Source: an uncultured Pelagibacteraceae bacterium
GTDB lineage: Bacteria; Pseudomonadota; Alphaproteobacteria; Pelagibacterales; Pelagibacteraceae
Reading direction: 5' to 3'
DNA: 64,000 nucleotides
NCBI GenBank assembly: GCA_902571425.1
Contig: CACGBZ010000002.1
Location: 124,001-188,000, forward strand
Position numbers and translations under genes: made by a program. Positions 43,542 to 53,446 of this stretch are shown here, one piece after another (positions within the stretch are counted from its first letter, which is position 1; each line of letters starts with the position of its first letter). A model generated the notes under the pieces. The model made no database searches. It was given only the letters and a program-made list of their open reading frames with translations, and was not told the origin of the DNA.

Positions 43542-45482
43542 ATGAATAAGATTCTTTCTCAAGCACTCAAAAAAGCTGTCTCTGAATATAGCCCACAAGT
43601 TAAGGAAGTTTCTAAGATAAATAAGCCTGATCTTTTCTCATTAAATAATGAAACAGAACTATTTCAAAATGACAAAGGCATCATAATTAAAATCGATCGT
43701 TCGAAAGATGCGAATCTTACAGACTTTGGTAAAGCAACTTTAAAAGACAGATATTTAGGTTTGAACGAATCTTATCAAGATTTATTTGCAAGAGTAGCAA
43801 GTACTTATGCAGATGATAATTTACATGCTCAAAGAATTTATAACTACATCAGTAATCTTTGGTTTATGCCAGCTACTCCAGTATTATCAAACGGTGGTAC
43901 AAAAAGAGGATTACCAATTTCATGTTTTCTAAATGAAGCATCTGATAGCTTAGGAGGCATTCTTGATTTATGGAGCGAGAATGTTTGGTTAGCAGCAAAG
44001 GGTGGAGGAATTGGAAGTTACTGGGGTAACTTAAGATCTATTGGTGAAAAAATAGGAAGAGTTGGAAAAACTTCTGGAATAATTCCTTTTATAAAAGTTA
44101 TGGACTCTTTAACAATGGCTATAAGTCAAGGATCACTAAGAAGAGGTTCTGCAGCATGTTATCTTCCAATAGATCACCCTGAGATAGAAGAGTTTATTGA
44201 AATGAGAAGACCAACAGGTGGTGATCCAAATAGAAAAGCATTAAATTTACATCATGGAGTTTTAGTATCTGATGCATTTATGAGAGCAGTAGAAACTGAT
44301 GAGCAGTGGGCATTGAAAAGTCCAGCAGATGGTAGCATTCAACAAACCATTTCTGCAAGAAATTTATGGATAAGATTATTAACCGCAAGAATTGAAACTG
44401 GTGAACCGTATATCATTTATATTGATACTGTTAATAGACAAATTCCACAGCATCACAAGTTAGCAAACCTTACAGTTAAAACTTCCAACTTATGTAGCGA
44501 AATAACTTTACCAACAGGAATTGATAAAGACGGAAGAGATAGAACAGCAGTATGTTGTTTGTCTTCGTTAAATTTAGAAAAATATGATGAGTGGAAAGAT
44601 GATCCAGACATGATTAATGATGTTATGAGATTTTTAGATAACGTTTTATCTGATTTTATTAATAAAGCACCAGATCAATTTAAAGATGCGAAATATTCAG
44701 CTGAAAGAGAAAGAAGTGTTGGATTAGGCGTAATGGGCTTTCACTCATTTTTACAAAAAAATAGAATTCCACTTGAATCAGTAATGGCAAAGTCATGGAA
44801 TAAAAAAATATTTAAAAATATTGATGAAAAAGTTAATCAAGCATCTAAAGATTTGGCCGAGGAAAGAGGTGCCTGTCCAGATGCTGCTGAGTATGGTTAT
44901 AAGGAAAGATTTTCAAACAAAACAGCTATAGCTCCAACAGCTTCTATTTCAATTATTTGTGGTGGAGCATCTCCAGGAGTTGAACCAATTGCAGCAAATA
45001 GTTACACACACAAAACCCTATCAGGTTCTTTTAATGTCAGAAATAGATATCTAGAAGAAATATTACAAAGTCATGGTAAAAATGATGATGAAACATGGTC
45101 TACCATTACTACAAATCAAGGATCTGTAAGTCATTTAGATTTCTTAACTGATTTAGAAAAAGATGTATTTAAAACAGCATTTGAGCTTAACCAAAATTGG
45201 ATAATTGAATTAAGTGGTGATAGAACTCCTTATATTTCACAAGCGCAATCAGTAAATTTGTTTTTACCAGCAGATGTTCATAAAAAAGAATTACACAAAA
45301 TTCATTTTGATGCATGGAAGAAAGGCTTAAAAAGCCTTTATTATTGTAGGTCAAAATCAATTCAGAGAGCTGAAAATATCAATGATGCTAAATCAACTGA
45401 TATTACGGCAAATGTTTATAAATCTAAAAATCAACAATCTAACGAACAGCAAGAGTACGAGGAGTGTTTATCATGTCAGTAG
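43542..45482 (+). CDS. nrdA: Ribonucleoside-diphosphate reductase alpha subunit, without ATP-cone
   Basis: 646 residues; class I catalytic subunit. Active-site elements: GLPISCFLNEASDSLGGI, SNLCSEITLP (the thiyl-radical Cys and Asn/Glu), AVCCLSSLNLEKYDEW and TASISIICGGASPGVEPI. The C-terminal pair in EECLSCQ would be the thioredoxin/glutaredoxin-reduced thiols. The N-terminal about 90-residue ATP-cone of the E. coli enzyme (761 residues) is not recognisable, so overall dATP feedback is probably missing. Controlled by a NrdR operator pair upstream. Confidence 0.93.
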   Translation: MNKILSQALKKAVSEYSPQVKEVSKINKPDLFSLNNETELFQNDKGIIIKIDRSKDANLTDFGKATLKDRYLGLNESYQDLFARVASTYADDNLHAQRIYNYISNLWFMPATPVLSNGGTKRGLPISCFLNEASDSLGGILDLWSENVWLAAKGGGIGSYWGNLRSIGEKIGRVGKTSGIIPFIKVMDSLTMAISQGSLRRGSAACYLPIDHPEIEEFIEMRRPTGGDPNRKALNLHHGVLVSDAFMRAVETDEQWALKSPADGSIQQTISARNLWIRLLTARIETGEPYIIYIDTVNRQIPQHHKLANLTVKTSNLCSEITLPTGIDKDGRDRTAVCCLSSLNLEKYDEWKDDPDMINDVMRFLDNVLSDFINKAPDQFKDAKYSAERERSVGLGVMGFHSFLQKNRIPLESVMAKSWNKKIFKNIDEKVNQASKDLAEERGACPDAAEYGYKERFSNKTAIAPTASISIICGGASPGVEPIAANSYTHKTLSGSFNVRNRYLEEILQSHGKNDDETWSTITTNQGSVSHLDFLTDLEKDVFKTAFELNQNWIIELSGDRTPYISQAQSVNLFLPADVHKKELHKIHFDAWKKGLKSLYYCRSKSIQRAENINDAKSTDITANVYKSKNQQSNEQQEYEECLSCQ

Positions 45483-46480
45483 CAGAAAAAATTAATAAAG
45501 AGATTATTCAACCAAAAAAAATGGGTCTATTAGTAGAAAACCCAGTTTACAAACCTTTTAGATATCCATGGTGTTATGATGCATGGTTAACCCAACAAAG
45601 AATTCATTGGTTGCCAGAAGAAGTCCCTTTAGGAGATGATGTTAGAGATTGGCAAAAAAATTTATCTCAACCAGAAAAAAATTTATTAACACAAATTTTT
45701 AGGTTTTTTACTCAAGCAGATGTAGAAGTTAATAATTGTTATTTAAGGCATTATACAACTGTATTTAAACCAACAGAGGTATTAATGATGATGACGGCAT
45801 TTGCAGCAATGGAAACAGTCCATGTAGCTGCCTATTCTCATCTTTTAGATACTATTGGTATGCCTGAGTCTGAATACTCAGCTTTCATGAAATATAAAGA
45901 GATGAAAGACAAGTACGATTACATGCAGGGTTTTAATGTAAATTCTAAAGAAGATATTGCAAAAACAGTTGCAGTGTTTAGTGCATTTACAGAAGGGTTA
46001 CAGTTGTTTGCAAGTTTTGCAATTTTGTTAAATTTTCCAAGACATAATAAAATGAAGGGAATGGGACAGATAGTTACTTGGTCTGTAAGAGATGAAACAC
46101 TTCATTGTAATTCTATGATCAGAATTTTTAAGGAGTTTATAAAAGAAAATCCTGAAATCTGGACACCTAAACTTAAAAAAGAACTTTATGAAGCTTGTAG
46201 AGTAATTGTTGAGCATGAAGATGCTTTTATTGATTTAGCTTTTGAAATGGGTCCAATGGAAGGTTTAACTGCTCAAGAAGTTAAAGATTATATTAGATTC
46301 ATTGCTAATAGACGACTTATTCAATTAGGATTAGAGCCAATTTATGATGTTCAAAAAAATCCGCTAACTTGGTTAGATACTATGCTTAATGCAGTTGAAC
46401 ATATGAATTTCTTTGAAGGTCGTGCAACAGAATATTCTAAGGCATCGACACAAGGTACTTGGGCAGAAGCTTTTAGTTAA
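45473..46480 (+). CDS. nrdB: Ribonucleoside-diphosphate reductase beta subunit
   Basis: 335 residues from ATG 45473 (MSVAEKINKEI), chosen because GAGGAG lies just before it; it overlaps nrdA by 10 bases. Di-iron ligands are visible in TQADVEVNN, AMETVHVAAYSHL (Glu, His, and the radical Tyr seven residues after Glu), FTEGLQLF and VRDETLHC. Houses the tyrosyl radical that starts catalysis in NrdA. Confidence 0.93.
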   Translation: MSVAEKINKEIIQPKKMGLLVENPVYKPFRYPWCYDAWLTQQRIHWLPEEVPLGDDVRDWQKNLSQPEKNLLTQIFRFFTQADVEVNNCYLRHYTTVFKPTEVLMMMTAFAAMETVHVAAYSHLLDTIGMPESEYSAFMKYKEMKDKYDYMQGFNVNSKEDIAKTVAVFSAFTEGLQLFASFAILLNFPRHNKMKGMGQIVTWSVRDETLHCNSMIRIFKEFIKENPEIWTPKLKKELYEACRVIVEHEDAFIDLAFEMGPMEGLTAQEVKDYIRFIANRRLIQLGLEPIYDVQKNPLTWLDTMLNAVEHMNFFEGRATEYSKASTQGTWAEAFS

Positions 46481-46488
46481 TATAAACA

Positions 46489-46662
46489 ATGTTAAGAAAA
46501 TATTTAATAATATTTATTTTCTTATTTAGTTCAGCCTGTAATACAGTTACTGGCACAGTTGAGGGAACTGCATTAGGAGTGGTTAAAGATGTTAAAACCA
46601 CATACCACTATTCAACTTGTATTTTTACAAAAGTAACTTGCGGAGATCTAGATCTGGACTGA
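46489..46662 (+). CDS. Small lipoprotein (entericidin-like)
   Basis: 57 residues, not found by a 60-residue cutoff. N-terminal MLRK, hydrophobic core, then FLFSSAC with Cys17 as the lipidation site; ACNTVTGTVEG is reminiscent of entericidin and related small lipoproteins (ACNT, Gly/Thr-rich). Two more cysteines near the end (YSTCIFTKVTCGD). It starts 8 bases after nrdB and ends one base before the convergent prpC stop, filling an otherwise empty gap exactly. Confidence 0.62.
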   Translation: MLRKYLIIFIFLFSSACNTVTGTVEGTALGVVKDVKTTYHYSTCIFTKVTCGDLDLD

Positions 46663-46663
46663 T

Positions 46664-47788
46664 CTATCTTTGATTTAACTGCATCACTTTTCTGTGCTTG
46701 TTACCTTTGTAGCTAGCCAAAGGTCTTATCAGTTTATTCGCAGCGTGTTGCTCCATTATGTGAGCGGACCAACCTGTAATTCTTGAAATTACAAATATGG
46801 GAGTGAAAAAATCAGTATCAAATCCCATTAGATGATAAGTAGGTCCTGTTGGATAATCTACATTAGGGTGAATATTTTTCTCTTTGATCATCACTTTTTC
46901 AACAATGTCATAGATTTTTTCAAATTTTTTATCTTTCTTAAGTTTAGCCACTTTACCAAAGTATTTTCGCATAGTTGGAACTCTCGAGTCACCTGATTTA
47001 TAAACTCTATGACCAAATCCCATCACCACTTCTTTATTTTTAAGCGCATTGTTTATCCATTTTAATGCATTTTCTGGTTTTTTAATTTTATTCATCATAT
47101 GCATCACTTCTTCATTAGCCCCGCCGTGAAGTGGGCCTTTTAAACTTGCAATTGCACCTGTAATTGCTCCGTGTATGTCAGATAAGCTACTGGTAATTGT
47201 TCTTGCTGTAAAAGTTGAAACATTAAAACTATGTTCTGCATATAAAATTAAAGATACATCAAAAGCTTTAACAATTTCTTTTTGTGGAACTTTTCCAAAA
47301 CACATATAAAAAAAGTTTTCAGCAAAGGTTAATGTTTTTTTAGGTTTAATTATTTTTTTACCTTTTCTTATTCTATAAAAAGCAGCTAAGGCAGTTGGAG
47401 TTTTTGCAAAAATTCTTAGAGCTTTTCTCATATTTGCTTCTGGTGAAGAATCTGTAGTTTCTTTATCCTCTAATCCCATTACACTCACAGCTGTTCTTGC
47501 AACATCCATTGGATGAGATTTCTTTGGCATATGTTTTATTATTTCATATAAATTTTTTGTTAGTTCTCTGTTGTTTCTTTCTTCTTTTTCAAATTGTCTA
47601 AGTTGGATAGTATTCGGGAGATCCTTATTAAGAATAAGATATGCAACTTCCTCAAATCTACAATATTCACATAAATCTTGAGCTGCATACCCTCTATAAG
47701 TAAGAGAATTTATTTCTGGCATTACTTTTGAAACTTCCGTTTCATCTACAACAATACCTAGTAAGCCTTTTTTAATATCATCACTCAT
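46664..47788 (-). CDS. prpC: 2-methylcitrate synthase
   Basis: 374 residues of the citrate synthase family. Catalytic His in KGPLHGGANEEVM and GFGHRVYKSGDSR, Asp in YPTGPTYHLMGFDTDFF. The N-terminal GLLGIVVDETEVSKV and position after prpD-prpB indicate the methylcitrate rather than the Krebs-cycle enzyme: propionyl-CoA + oxaloacetate to 2-methylcitrate. One-base overlap with prpB. Confidence 0.9.
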   Translation of the reverse strand: MSDDIKKGLLGIVVDETEVSKVMPEINSLTYRGYAAQDLCEYCRFEEVAYLILNKDLPNTIQLRQFEKEERNNRELTKNLYEIIKHMPKKSHPMDVARTAVSVMGLEDKETTDSSPEANMRKALRIFAKTPTALAAFYRIRKGKKIIKPKKTLTFAENFFYMCFGKVPQKEIVKAFDVSLILYAEHSFNVSTFTARTITSSLSDIHGAITGAIASLKGPLHGGANEEVMHMMNKIKKPENALKWINNALKNKEVVMGFGHRVYKSGDSRVPTMRKYFGKVAKLKKDKKFEKIYDIVEKVMIKEKNIHPNVDYPTGPTYHLMGFDTDFFTPIFVISRITGWSAHIMEQHAANKLIRPLASYKGNKHRKVMQLNQR

Positions 47789-48684
47789 TATTCATGTCCT
47801 TCCGTACTAAAATTATAAATTTTTTCATCTAATGAATTATATTTTTCATAATCGACTAATTCGTAAAGTCTTTTCCTAGTTTGCATCTTATCAATAATGT
47901 TATTTTGATGTCCATTTGCATAAATGTCTCTCAATCCGTCTTCGACATTTTTCATTGCTAATCTTTGTGAGGTTACTGGATAAATAACTATATTATACCC
48001 AAAATTTTCTAATTCTTTGTAATTAAACAATTTCGATTTACCAAATTCAGTCATATTAGCTAACAAGTAAACAGACAATTCTTTACGAACTTTTTCAAAA
48101 TCTTTTTCATCTTCAAGAGCTTCTGGGAAAATAATTTCAGCACCAGCATCAATGTAGGCTTTGCATCTTTCAATCATTTTATCTAAACCTTCAACACTTT
48201 TAGCATCTGAACGTGCAATAATTTTAAAATTTCGATCTTTTTTAGTAGCAACACATTCTTTTATTTTTTTAACCATAGCATCAGTTGAAATAAGTTCTTT
48301 ATTATCAAGATGCCCACATCTTTTTCTTTCAATCTGATCCTCTAGGTGAACACCTGTTATTCCAAAATCTTCAAATGTTTCTATGGTTTCTTTACAAGAT
48401 TTAAATCCTGTATCGATATCAACTATTGTTGGAAGATTAGTTACTCTCGAAATTAGATAAGATCTTGTGCTAACATCTTGTAGAGTTGTTAAGCCAATAT
48501 CAGGAAAACCAAGATCATTAGCCATTACTCCACCGGATACATAAACTGCATCATATCCAATTTCTTCTATAAGCTTTGCTGTCAAAGGATTGTATGCACC
48601 TGGCACTCTTAATATTTTATTTGATTTTAATTTTTGATCAAAATCTAATCTTTTTTGACTTGGTTCTTTTTCTACAAAGTGCAT
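47788..48684 (-). CDS. prpB: 2-methylisocitrate lyase
   Basis: 298 residues, PEP mutase/isocitrate lyase superfamily. The catalytic loop is IERKRCGHLDNKEL (Lys-Arg-Cys-Gly-His); LPTIVDIDTGFKS carries the Mg2+ Asp pair and IIARSDAKSVEG is conserved. Cleaves 2-methylisocitrate to pyruvate and succinate. Overlaps both neighbours by one base, giving translational coupling along prpD-prpB-prpC. Confidence 0.92.
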   Translation of the reverse strand: MHFVEKEPSQKRLDFDQKLKSNKILRVPGAYNPLTAKLIEEIGYDAVYVSGGVMANDLGFPDIGLTTLQDVSTRSYLISRVTNLPTIVDIDTGFKSCKETIETFEDFGITGVHLEDQIERKRCGHLDNKELISTDAMVKKIKECVATKKDRNFKIIARSDAKSVEGLDKMIERCKAYIDAGAEIIFPEALEDEKDFEKVRKELSVYLLANMTEFGKSKLFNYKELENFGYNIVIYPVTSQRLAMKNVEDGLRDIYANGHQNNIIDKMQTRKRLYELVDYEKYNSLDEKIYNFSTEGHE

Positions 48685-50186
48685 TAAAAAATTCCTTTTT
48701 TATTATTTCGTTTTAATTTATTTCTTCTAACTTTAATATTCAATTTATGAAGTTGACCTGATTTTAAATTTCTTAAATTTTGTACTGTTTTTAAAAAACG
48801 ATTGCTTTCTTTCTTATCCAAAATACCCTCAGTTAAAGTTAAAAATTTATTTATATAATTTTCTCTCTTAAACGGTCTTGCTCCATATGGATGTGCGTCT
48901 GCTCTATCAAGTTTCTCTGTTATTTTTTTTCCATTGTTAAGTGTTACAACTACTTTAGCTCCAAAAGCTTTATTTTTTGGATTTGGATCATGATATTTCT
49001 TTGTCCATTTTTTATCTTCATATGTTTTAATTGATCTCCAAATTTTAATTGTACTTTTTCTATTTGCTCTTGCTTTAGTATAAGATTTAACATGATGCCA
49101 ATCTCCGTCTTCTAAAGCTACAGCAAATATATACATTATAGAATGATCTAATGTTTCTCTACTAGCCTTGGGATCCATTTTTTGTGGATCATTAGCACCT
49201 GTTCCAATCACATAATGAGTGTGATGACTTGTAAAAATATCAATTTTTTTTATATAATTTAGATTATTAATTTTTGTTTTTAGCTTTTTAGCTAGATCAA
49301 TTAATGCCTGGGATTGATATTCAGCAGAATATTCTTTTGTATATGTCTCTAATATAGTTTTTTTACTCTCACCTTTTTTTGGTAAAGGGACTTTGTAGTT
49401 TGCTTTTTTTCCATCCAATATTCTTGCTATTACACTATCTTCACCTTCATATATTGGACTTGGAGCACCTTCACCTCTCATAGTTCTATCTACAGCTTCG
49501 ATAGCAAGCTTACCAGCATGAGCAGGAGCATAAGCTTTCCAACTTGAAATTTCTCCTTTTCTAGATTGTCTCGTAGATATTGATGTATGTAATGCCTGTT
49601 GAACAGCTTGATATATAGTTTCAGTATTTAATTTTAGCATTGTTCCTAATCCAGCAGCAACACTAGGGCCTAAATGAGCAATGTGGTCAACTTTATGCTT
49701 ATGTAAACAAATCCCTTTTACTAAATTAACTTGAACTTCGTATGCAGTAATTATTCCTCTTAATAAATCCAATCCACTTTTTTTGTTTTGTTGTGCTACA
49801 CTAATAAGAGGAGGAATGTTGTCACCTGGATGACTATAATCTGCAGCTAAGAAAGTATCATGAAAATCTAATTCTCTAACAGCTGTACCATTTGACCATG
49901 CTGCCCATTCACAATCAAATTTTAATTTTGAGTTTACACCAAATAAAGTTGCACCATTTTTTCTAGGGTGTCTTAAAGCCATTTCTCTAGATGAGATTAC
50001 TGGCTTTCTGTTTAATGAAGCAATTGCAACAGAAGCATTATCAATAATTCTATTGATAACCATTTCAATAGCATCTTTATTTAATTTAGCATTATCGCTT
50101 GCTATCTCTGCAATTTTCCACGCAAGCTGTTTCTTCTTTGGAAGATTAATTTTTGATGGATATACTTTAACTGTGTGTAATAACAA
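48684..50186 (-). CDS. prpD: 2-methylcitrate dehydratase
   Basis: 500 residues of the MmgE/PrpD family. [40 protein letters not shown] (the [12 protein letters not shown] signature) and [19 protein letters not shown] are typical. Dehydrates 2-methylcitrate to 2-methyl-cis-aconitate. First gene of the prpDBC operon; no prpR-type regulator is nearby, and the aconitase step must use a general aconitase. Confidence 0.92.
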   Translation of the reverse strand: MLLHTVKVYPSKINLPKKKQLAWKIAEIASDNAKLNKDAIEMVINRIIDNASVAIASLNRKPVISSREMALRHPRKNGATLFGVNSKLKFDCEWAAWSNGTAVRELDFHDTFLAADYSHPGDNIPPLISVAQQNKKSGLDLLRGIITAYEVQVNLVKGICLHKHKVDHIAHLGPSVAAGLGTMLKLNTETIYQAVQQALHTSISTRQSRKGEISSWKAYAPAHAGKLAIEAVDRTMRGEGAPSPIYEGEDSVIARILDGKKANYKVPLPKKGESKKTILETYTKEYSAEYQSQALIDLAKKLKTKINNLNYIKKIDIFTSHHTHYVIGTGANDPQKMDPKASRETLDHSIMYIFAVALEDGDWHHVKSYTKARANRKSTIKIWRSIKTYEDKKWTKKYHDPNPKNKAFGAKVVVTLNNGKKITEKLDRADAHPYGARPFKRENYINKFLTLTEGILDKKESNRFLKTVQNLRNLKSGQLHKLNIKVRRNKLKRNNKKGIF

Positions 50187-50239
50187 AATTACTCCTTATT
50201 TGTGATTTTGTTTTAATAGTTAAAATAAATTAATCAATA

Positions 50240-50905
50240 TTAAAGATATTCTGATACTATTTTCTCAATGCCTACAAAGTCTTTTATAATGTGATTATGA
50301 TAAATTTCCTCAGATCTTTTTTCTGTATATCCATATTTTAGTAATATTATTGGAATTTCAGCAGCCTTAGCAGCATTAGCATCTGTCTCGCTGTCACCGA
50401 TCATAATCGATTTATTTTTATCTCCATCTAAAATCTCAATTGTAGTTGTTAAATGTCGAGGGTCTGGTTTGCAATATTCAAAAGTATTATAACCCGCAAC
50501 ATATTCAAAATAATCATAAATCCCAATTTTTTTTAAAAGATCAACTGCTAAGTGTTCAGTTTTATTTGTACATACTGCCATAGAAATATTTTCATTTTTA
50601 CACCAATTTAAAAATTCCTTAACACCATTAATTAATTTACTTTCATGTAAAATATTTTTTCCATAATAGGATAAAAATTCATCAGTCATTTCGTTTTGAA
50701 TTTTTTCATCAAACCACTTCCATTGACCATTAGCTTTTGCCATCATAGCTTTTGCTCCTTTGCCAACAGCATTTTTTAATTCTCCTAAAGTTTTTGTAGG
50801 ATAACCAAATTTTTTCATTACATGGTTATGTGCGCGTATTAAATCTGGAGCGGTATCCACTAATGTGCCGTCTAAATCAAATAAAATTGTAAATTTTTGT
50901 TTCAT
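50240..50905 (-). CDS. gph: HAD-family phosphatase, probable phosphoglycolate phosphatase
   Basis: 221 residues. HAD motif I ILFDLDGTLVDTAPDLI, motif II MAVCTNKTEH, motif III Lys in EYCKPDPRHL, motif IV MIGDSETDANAAKAA. The helical cap between motifs I and II matches Gph. Removes 2-phosphoglycolate or a similar small phosphate ester; HAD specificity is hard to read. Divergent from the glmU fragment, 69 bases from its possible upstream ATG. Confidence 0.85.
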   Translation of the reverse strand: MKQKFTILFDLDGTLVDTAPDLIRAHNHVMKKFGYPTKTLGELKNAVGKGAKAMMAKANGQWKWFDEKIQNEMTDEFLSYYGKNILHESKLINGVKEFLNWCKNENISMAVCTNKTEHLAVDLLKKIGIYDYFEYVAGYNTFEYCKPDPRHLTTTIEILDGDKNKSIMIGDSETDANAAKAAEIPIILLKYGYTEKRSEEIYHNHIIKDFVGIEKIVSEYL

Positions 50906-51032
50906 TATTAAAGTATTTTAAAGAAATAAATTGTGAATTAATCAAACAATATACTTAATATAAATAAGGTCAAAATGAAAGACTCAAGTCAAAAAAAAAC
51001 TCAGAGAAAAATTTATAAAATCAGGAGTTAAG

Positions 51033-51587
51033 ATGATTGGCCCTGAAACTATTTTTTTTTCGAAAGATACAAAGATTGGAAAGAAAGTAACTATAGAACC
51101 TTATGTCGTTATTGGTTCTAAGGTTAAAATTGGGAACAATGTAATTGTAAAATCTTTTTCACATTTAGAGTCATGTAAAATTGAGAATAAAGTTGAGATA
51201 GGTCCATATGCCAGAATAAGACCCAATACAATTTTAAAAGAAGGATCCAAAGTAGGTAATTTTGTAGAGATTAAAAAAAGTACTTTAGGGAATAAATCTA
51301 AAGTTAATCATTTATCTTATGTGGGAGATGCTCAAATAGGAAAATCTGTAAATATTGGAGCAGGTACAATTACTTGTAATTATGACGGAGTAAACAAGAA
51401 TAAAACAAATATTAAAGATAAAGTATTTATAGGTTCAAACTCTTCCTTAGTTGCCCCAGTCACTATAAATAAAGATAGTATTGTTGGAGCTGGATCAGTA
51501 ATAACAAAGAATGTTAGAAAAAAATCTTTGGCACTTACAAGGTCACCACAATTAGAGGTTAAGAATTACAAAAGAAAGAAAAAATAA
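51033..51587 (+). CDS. glmU: GlmU C-terminal acetyltransferase domain only (truncated glmU)
   Basis: 184 residues of left-handed beta-helix: [62 protein letters not shown]. This is only the acetyltransferase half of bifunctional GlmU (about 450 residues); the uridylyltransferase half is absent. Family sequence continues upstream of ATG 51033 in the same frame ([11 protein letters not shown]) until a TGA at 50976. A possible ATG at 50975 would reach it if the run of nine A at 50991-50999 had eight. So it may start at 50975 with slippage, or be a split or decayed glmU. glmS follows 3 bases later, both serving UDP-GlcNAc synthesis. Confidence 0.8.
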   Translation: MIGPETIFFSKDTKIGKKVTIEPYVVIGSKVKIGNNVIVKSFSHLESCKIENKVEIGPYARIRPNTILKEGSKVGNFVEIKKSTLGNKSKVNHLSYVGDAQIGKSVNIGAGTITCNYDGVNKNKTNIKDKVFIGSNSSLVAPVTINKDSIVGAGSVITKNVRKKSLALTRSPQLEVKNYKRKKK

Positions 51588-51590
51588 TTT

Positions 51591-53411
51591 ATGTGTGGAA
51601 TTATTGGAATATCTAGCAACAAACCTGTTTCTGCAAATATAATTAATTCATTAAAAAAATTAGAATACAGAGGATATGATTCAGCAGGTATAGCGACACT
51701 TTCAGATGGTGAAATTAATGAAATAAAATCCGAGGGAAGAGTAGATAAATTAGAAAATAATTTTGATTTAAAAAACTTAAGAGGAAACATTGGTATAGGG
51801 CATGTAAGATGGGCTACTCATGGAATTCCTAACAGTTTAAATGCACATCCTCATTCCTCTCACAATGTATCAGTAGTTCACAATGGAATTATTGAAAACT
51901 CTACAATATTAAAAAAACATTTAACTAACAAAGGACACAAATTTAAATCACAGACAGATACCGAAGTAATCGTTCATTTAATAACAGAAAATTTAAAAAC
52001 TTCAGAACTCGAGGAAGCTATAACAAAAACATTAAAACAGCTCCATGGTAGCTTTGCTCTTGGAATTGTTTTTAAAGAGATGCCAGACTTAATAGTTGGT
52101 GCTAGAAGAGGATCACCGCTAGCTGTTGGCTATGGTCCAAATGAAAACTATCTAGGATCAGACTCCTATGCTTTGAAATCTATGACGAATAAGATCACGT
52201 ATCTTGATGATGGTGAATTCTGTTTTGTAAAAAAGGATGAAGTTCTTTTTTTTAATGAAGAAGGAAAAAAAGTTAATAAAAAAATATTAGAATTATCATT
52301 AGATGAAGCTAGTTATGACAAAGGTGATTTCAAACATTTTATGGCAAAAGAAATTGAAGAACAACCAACAACAATTAAAACTGGAATAAAAGAATACGTA
52401 GATAATGTAAATAAAGAGATAAATATTTTTAATTTTCCATGGAAAATAGAAGAGATTAATTCAATAACTTTAATTGGATGTGGAACTGCATACCATTCTT
52501 GTTTAATGGCTAAATATTGGTTTGAGGAACTTACAACTTTAGATGTAAACATAGATATAGCGTCAGAATTTAGATATAGAAAAAATAGATTTAAAAAAGA
52601 CACTTTATATATCTTTGTTTCTCAATCAGGTGAGACTGCAGATACTTATGCAGCTTTAGATATATGTAACAAAAACAGCATGAAAACATGCGCTGTAGTT
52701 AATGTAATCGAGAGCTCAATAGCAAGAGATTCTAATTTTGTTTTACCAATTCATTGTGGACCTGAAATCGGAGTTGCTTCAACAAAAGCATTTCTAGGTC
52801 AAATACTTGTTTTATATATTTTAGCTTTAAAACTTGGATCAATCAGAAATGAAATAGAAAAAAAACAATACCAAGAAAAACTTAAAGACTTAAAAGCTTT
52901 GCCTGGCTTAATAGAAAAAACATTACTTCATGATAATGACATCCAGGCAATATCCTCAACATTTAACGAGGCAAAGGGTTCAATGTTTTTAGGAAGAGGT
53001 TATTCATATCCGATAGCTTTAGAAGGTGCACTAAAACTTAAAGAACTTTCATATGTTCATGCTGAAGGATATCCAGCGGGGGAAATGAAGCATGGACCTT
53101 TAGCTTTAATAGAAGAGGGAATGCCTGTAGTGGTTTTGGCACCTAGAGATAATTATTACAAAAAAACAATTTCGAACATGCAGGAAGTGATTGCTAGAGG
53201 GGCAAAAGTGTTATTGATAACCAATAAGAGTAAAGATGAAGTTGTGTCTGAAAATATATGGGAAACTATTGAAGTTGAGAATACAAATGATGACTTACTT
53301 CCATTCCTTTTGACTATTCCACTTCAAAAACTTGCTTATTACTCTGCTCTTAAAAAAGGTTATGACATTGATAAGCCTAGAAATTTGGCTAAATCTGTCA
53401 CTGTTGAATAA
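51591..53411 (+). CDS. glmS: Glucosamine-fructose-6-phosphate aminotransferase
   Basis: 606 residues. MCGIIGISSNKP provides the N-terminal catalytic Cys; GHVRWATHG and QTDTEVIVHL form the glutaminase site (about 1-240). Two SIS sugar-isomerase domains follow, with ITLIGCGTAYHS, SQSGETADTYAAL and the end PRNLAKSVTVE. Glutamine + fructose-6-phosphate to glucosamine-6-phosphate, first step of cell-wall and LPS amino sugar synthesis. Confidence 0.96.
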   Translation: MCGIIGISSNKPVSANIINSLKKLEYRGYDSAGIATLSDGEINEIKSEGRVDKLENNFDLKNLRGNIGIGHVRWATHGIPNSLNAHPHSSHNVSVVHNGIIENSTILKKHLTNKGHKFKSQTDTEVIVHLITENLKTSELEEAITKTLKQLHGSFALGIVFKEMPDLIVGARRGSPLAVGYGPNENYLGSDSYALKSMTNKITYLDDGEFCFVKKDEVLFFNEEGKKVNKKILELSLDEASYDKGDFKHFMAKEIEEQPTTIKTGIKEYVDNVNKEINIFNFPWKIEEINSITLIGCGTAYHSCLMAKYWFEELTTLDVNIDIASEFRYRKNRFKKDTLYIFVSQSGETADTYAALDICNKNSMKTCAVVNVIESSIARDSNFVLPIHCGPEIGVASTKAFLGQILVLYILALKLGSIRNEIEKKQYQEKLKDLKALPGLIEKTLLHDNDIQAISSTFNEAKGSMFLGRGYSYPIALEGALKLKELSYVHAEGYPAGEMKHGPLALIEEGMPVVVLAPRDNYYKKTISNMQEVIARGAKVLLITNKSKDEVVSENIWETIEVENTNDDLLPFLLTIPLQKLAYYSALKKGYDIDKPRNLAKSVTVE

Positions 53412-53446
53412 ACTTTAAACTCTGTTAAAACACCCTTAGGTTGAAT

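Noticed and set aside
46644..46655. 12-base palindrome AGATCTAGATCT
   Set aside because: Inside the 3' end of the small lipoprotein gene, no repeat elsewhere noticed; probably chance.
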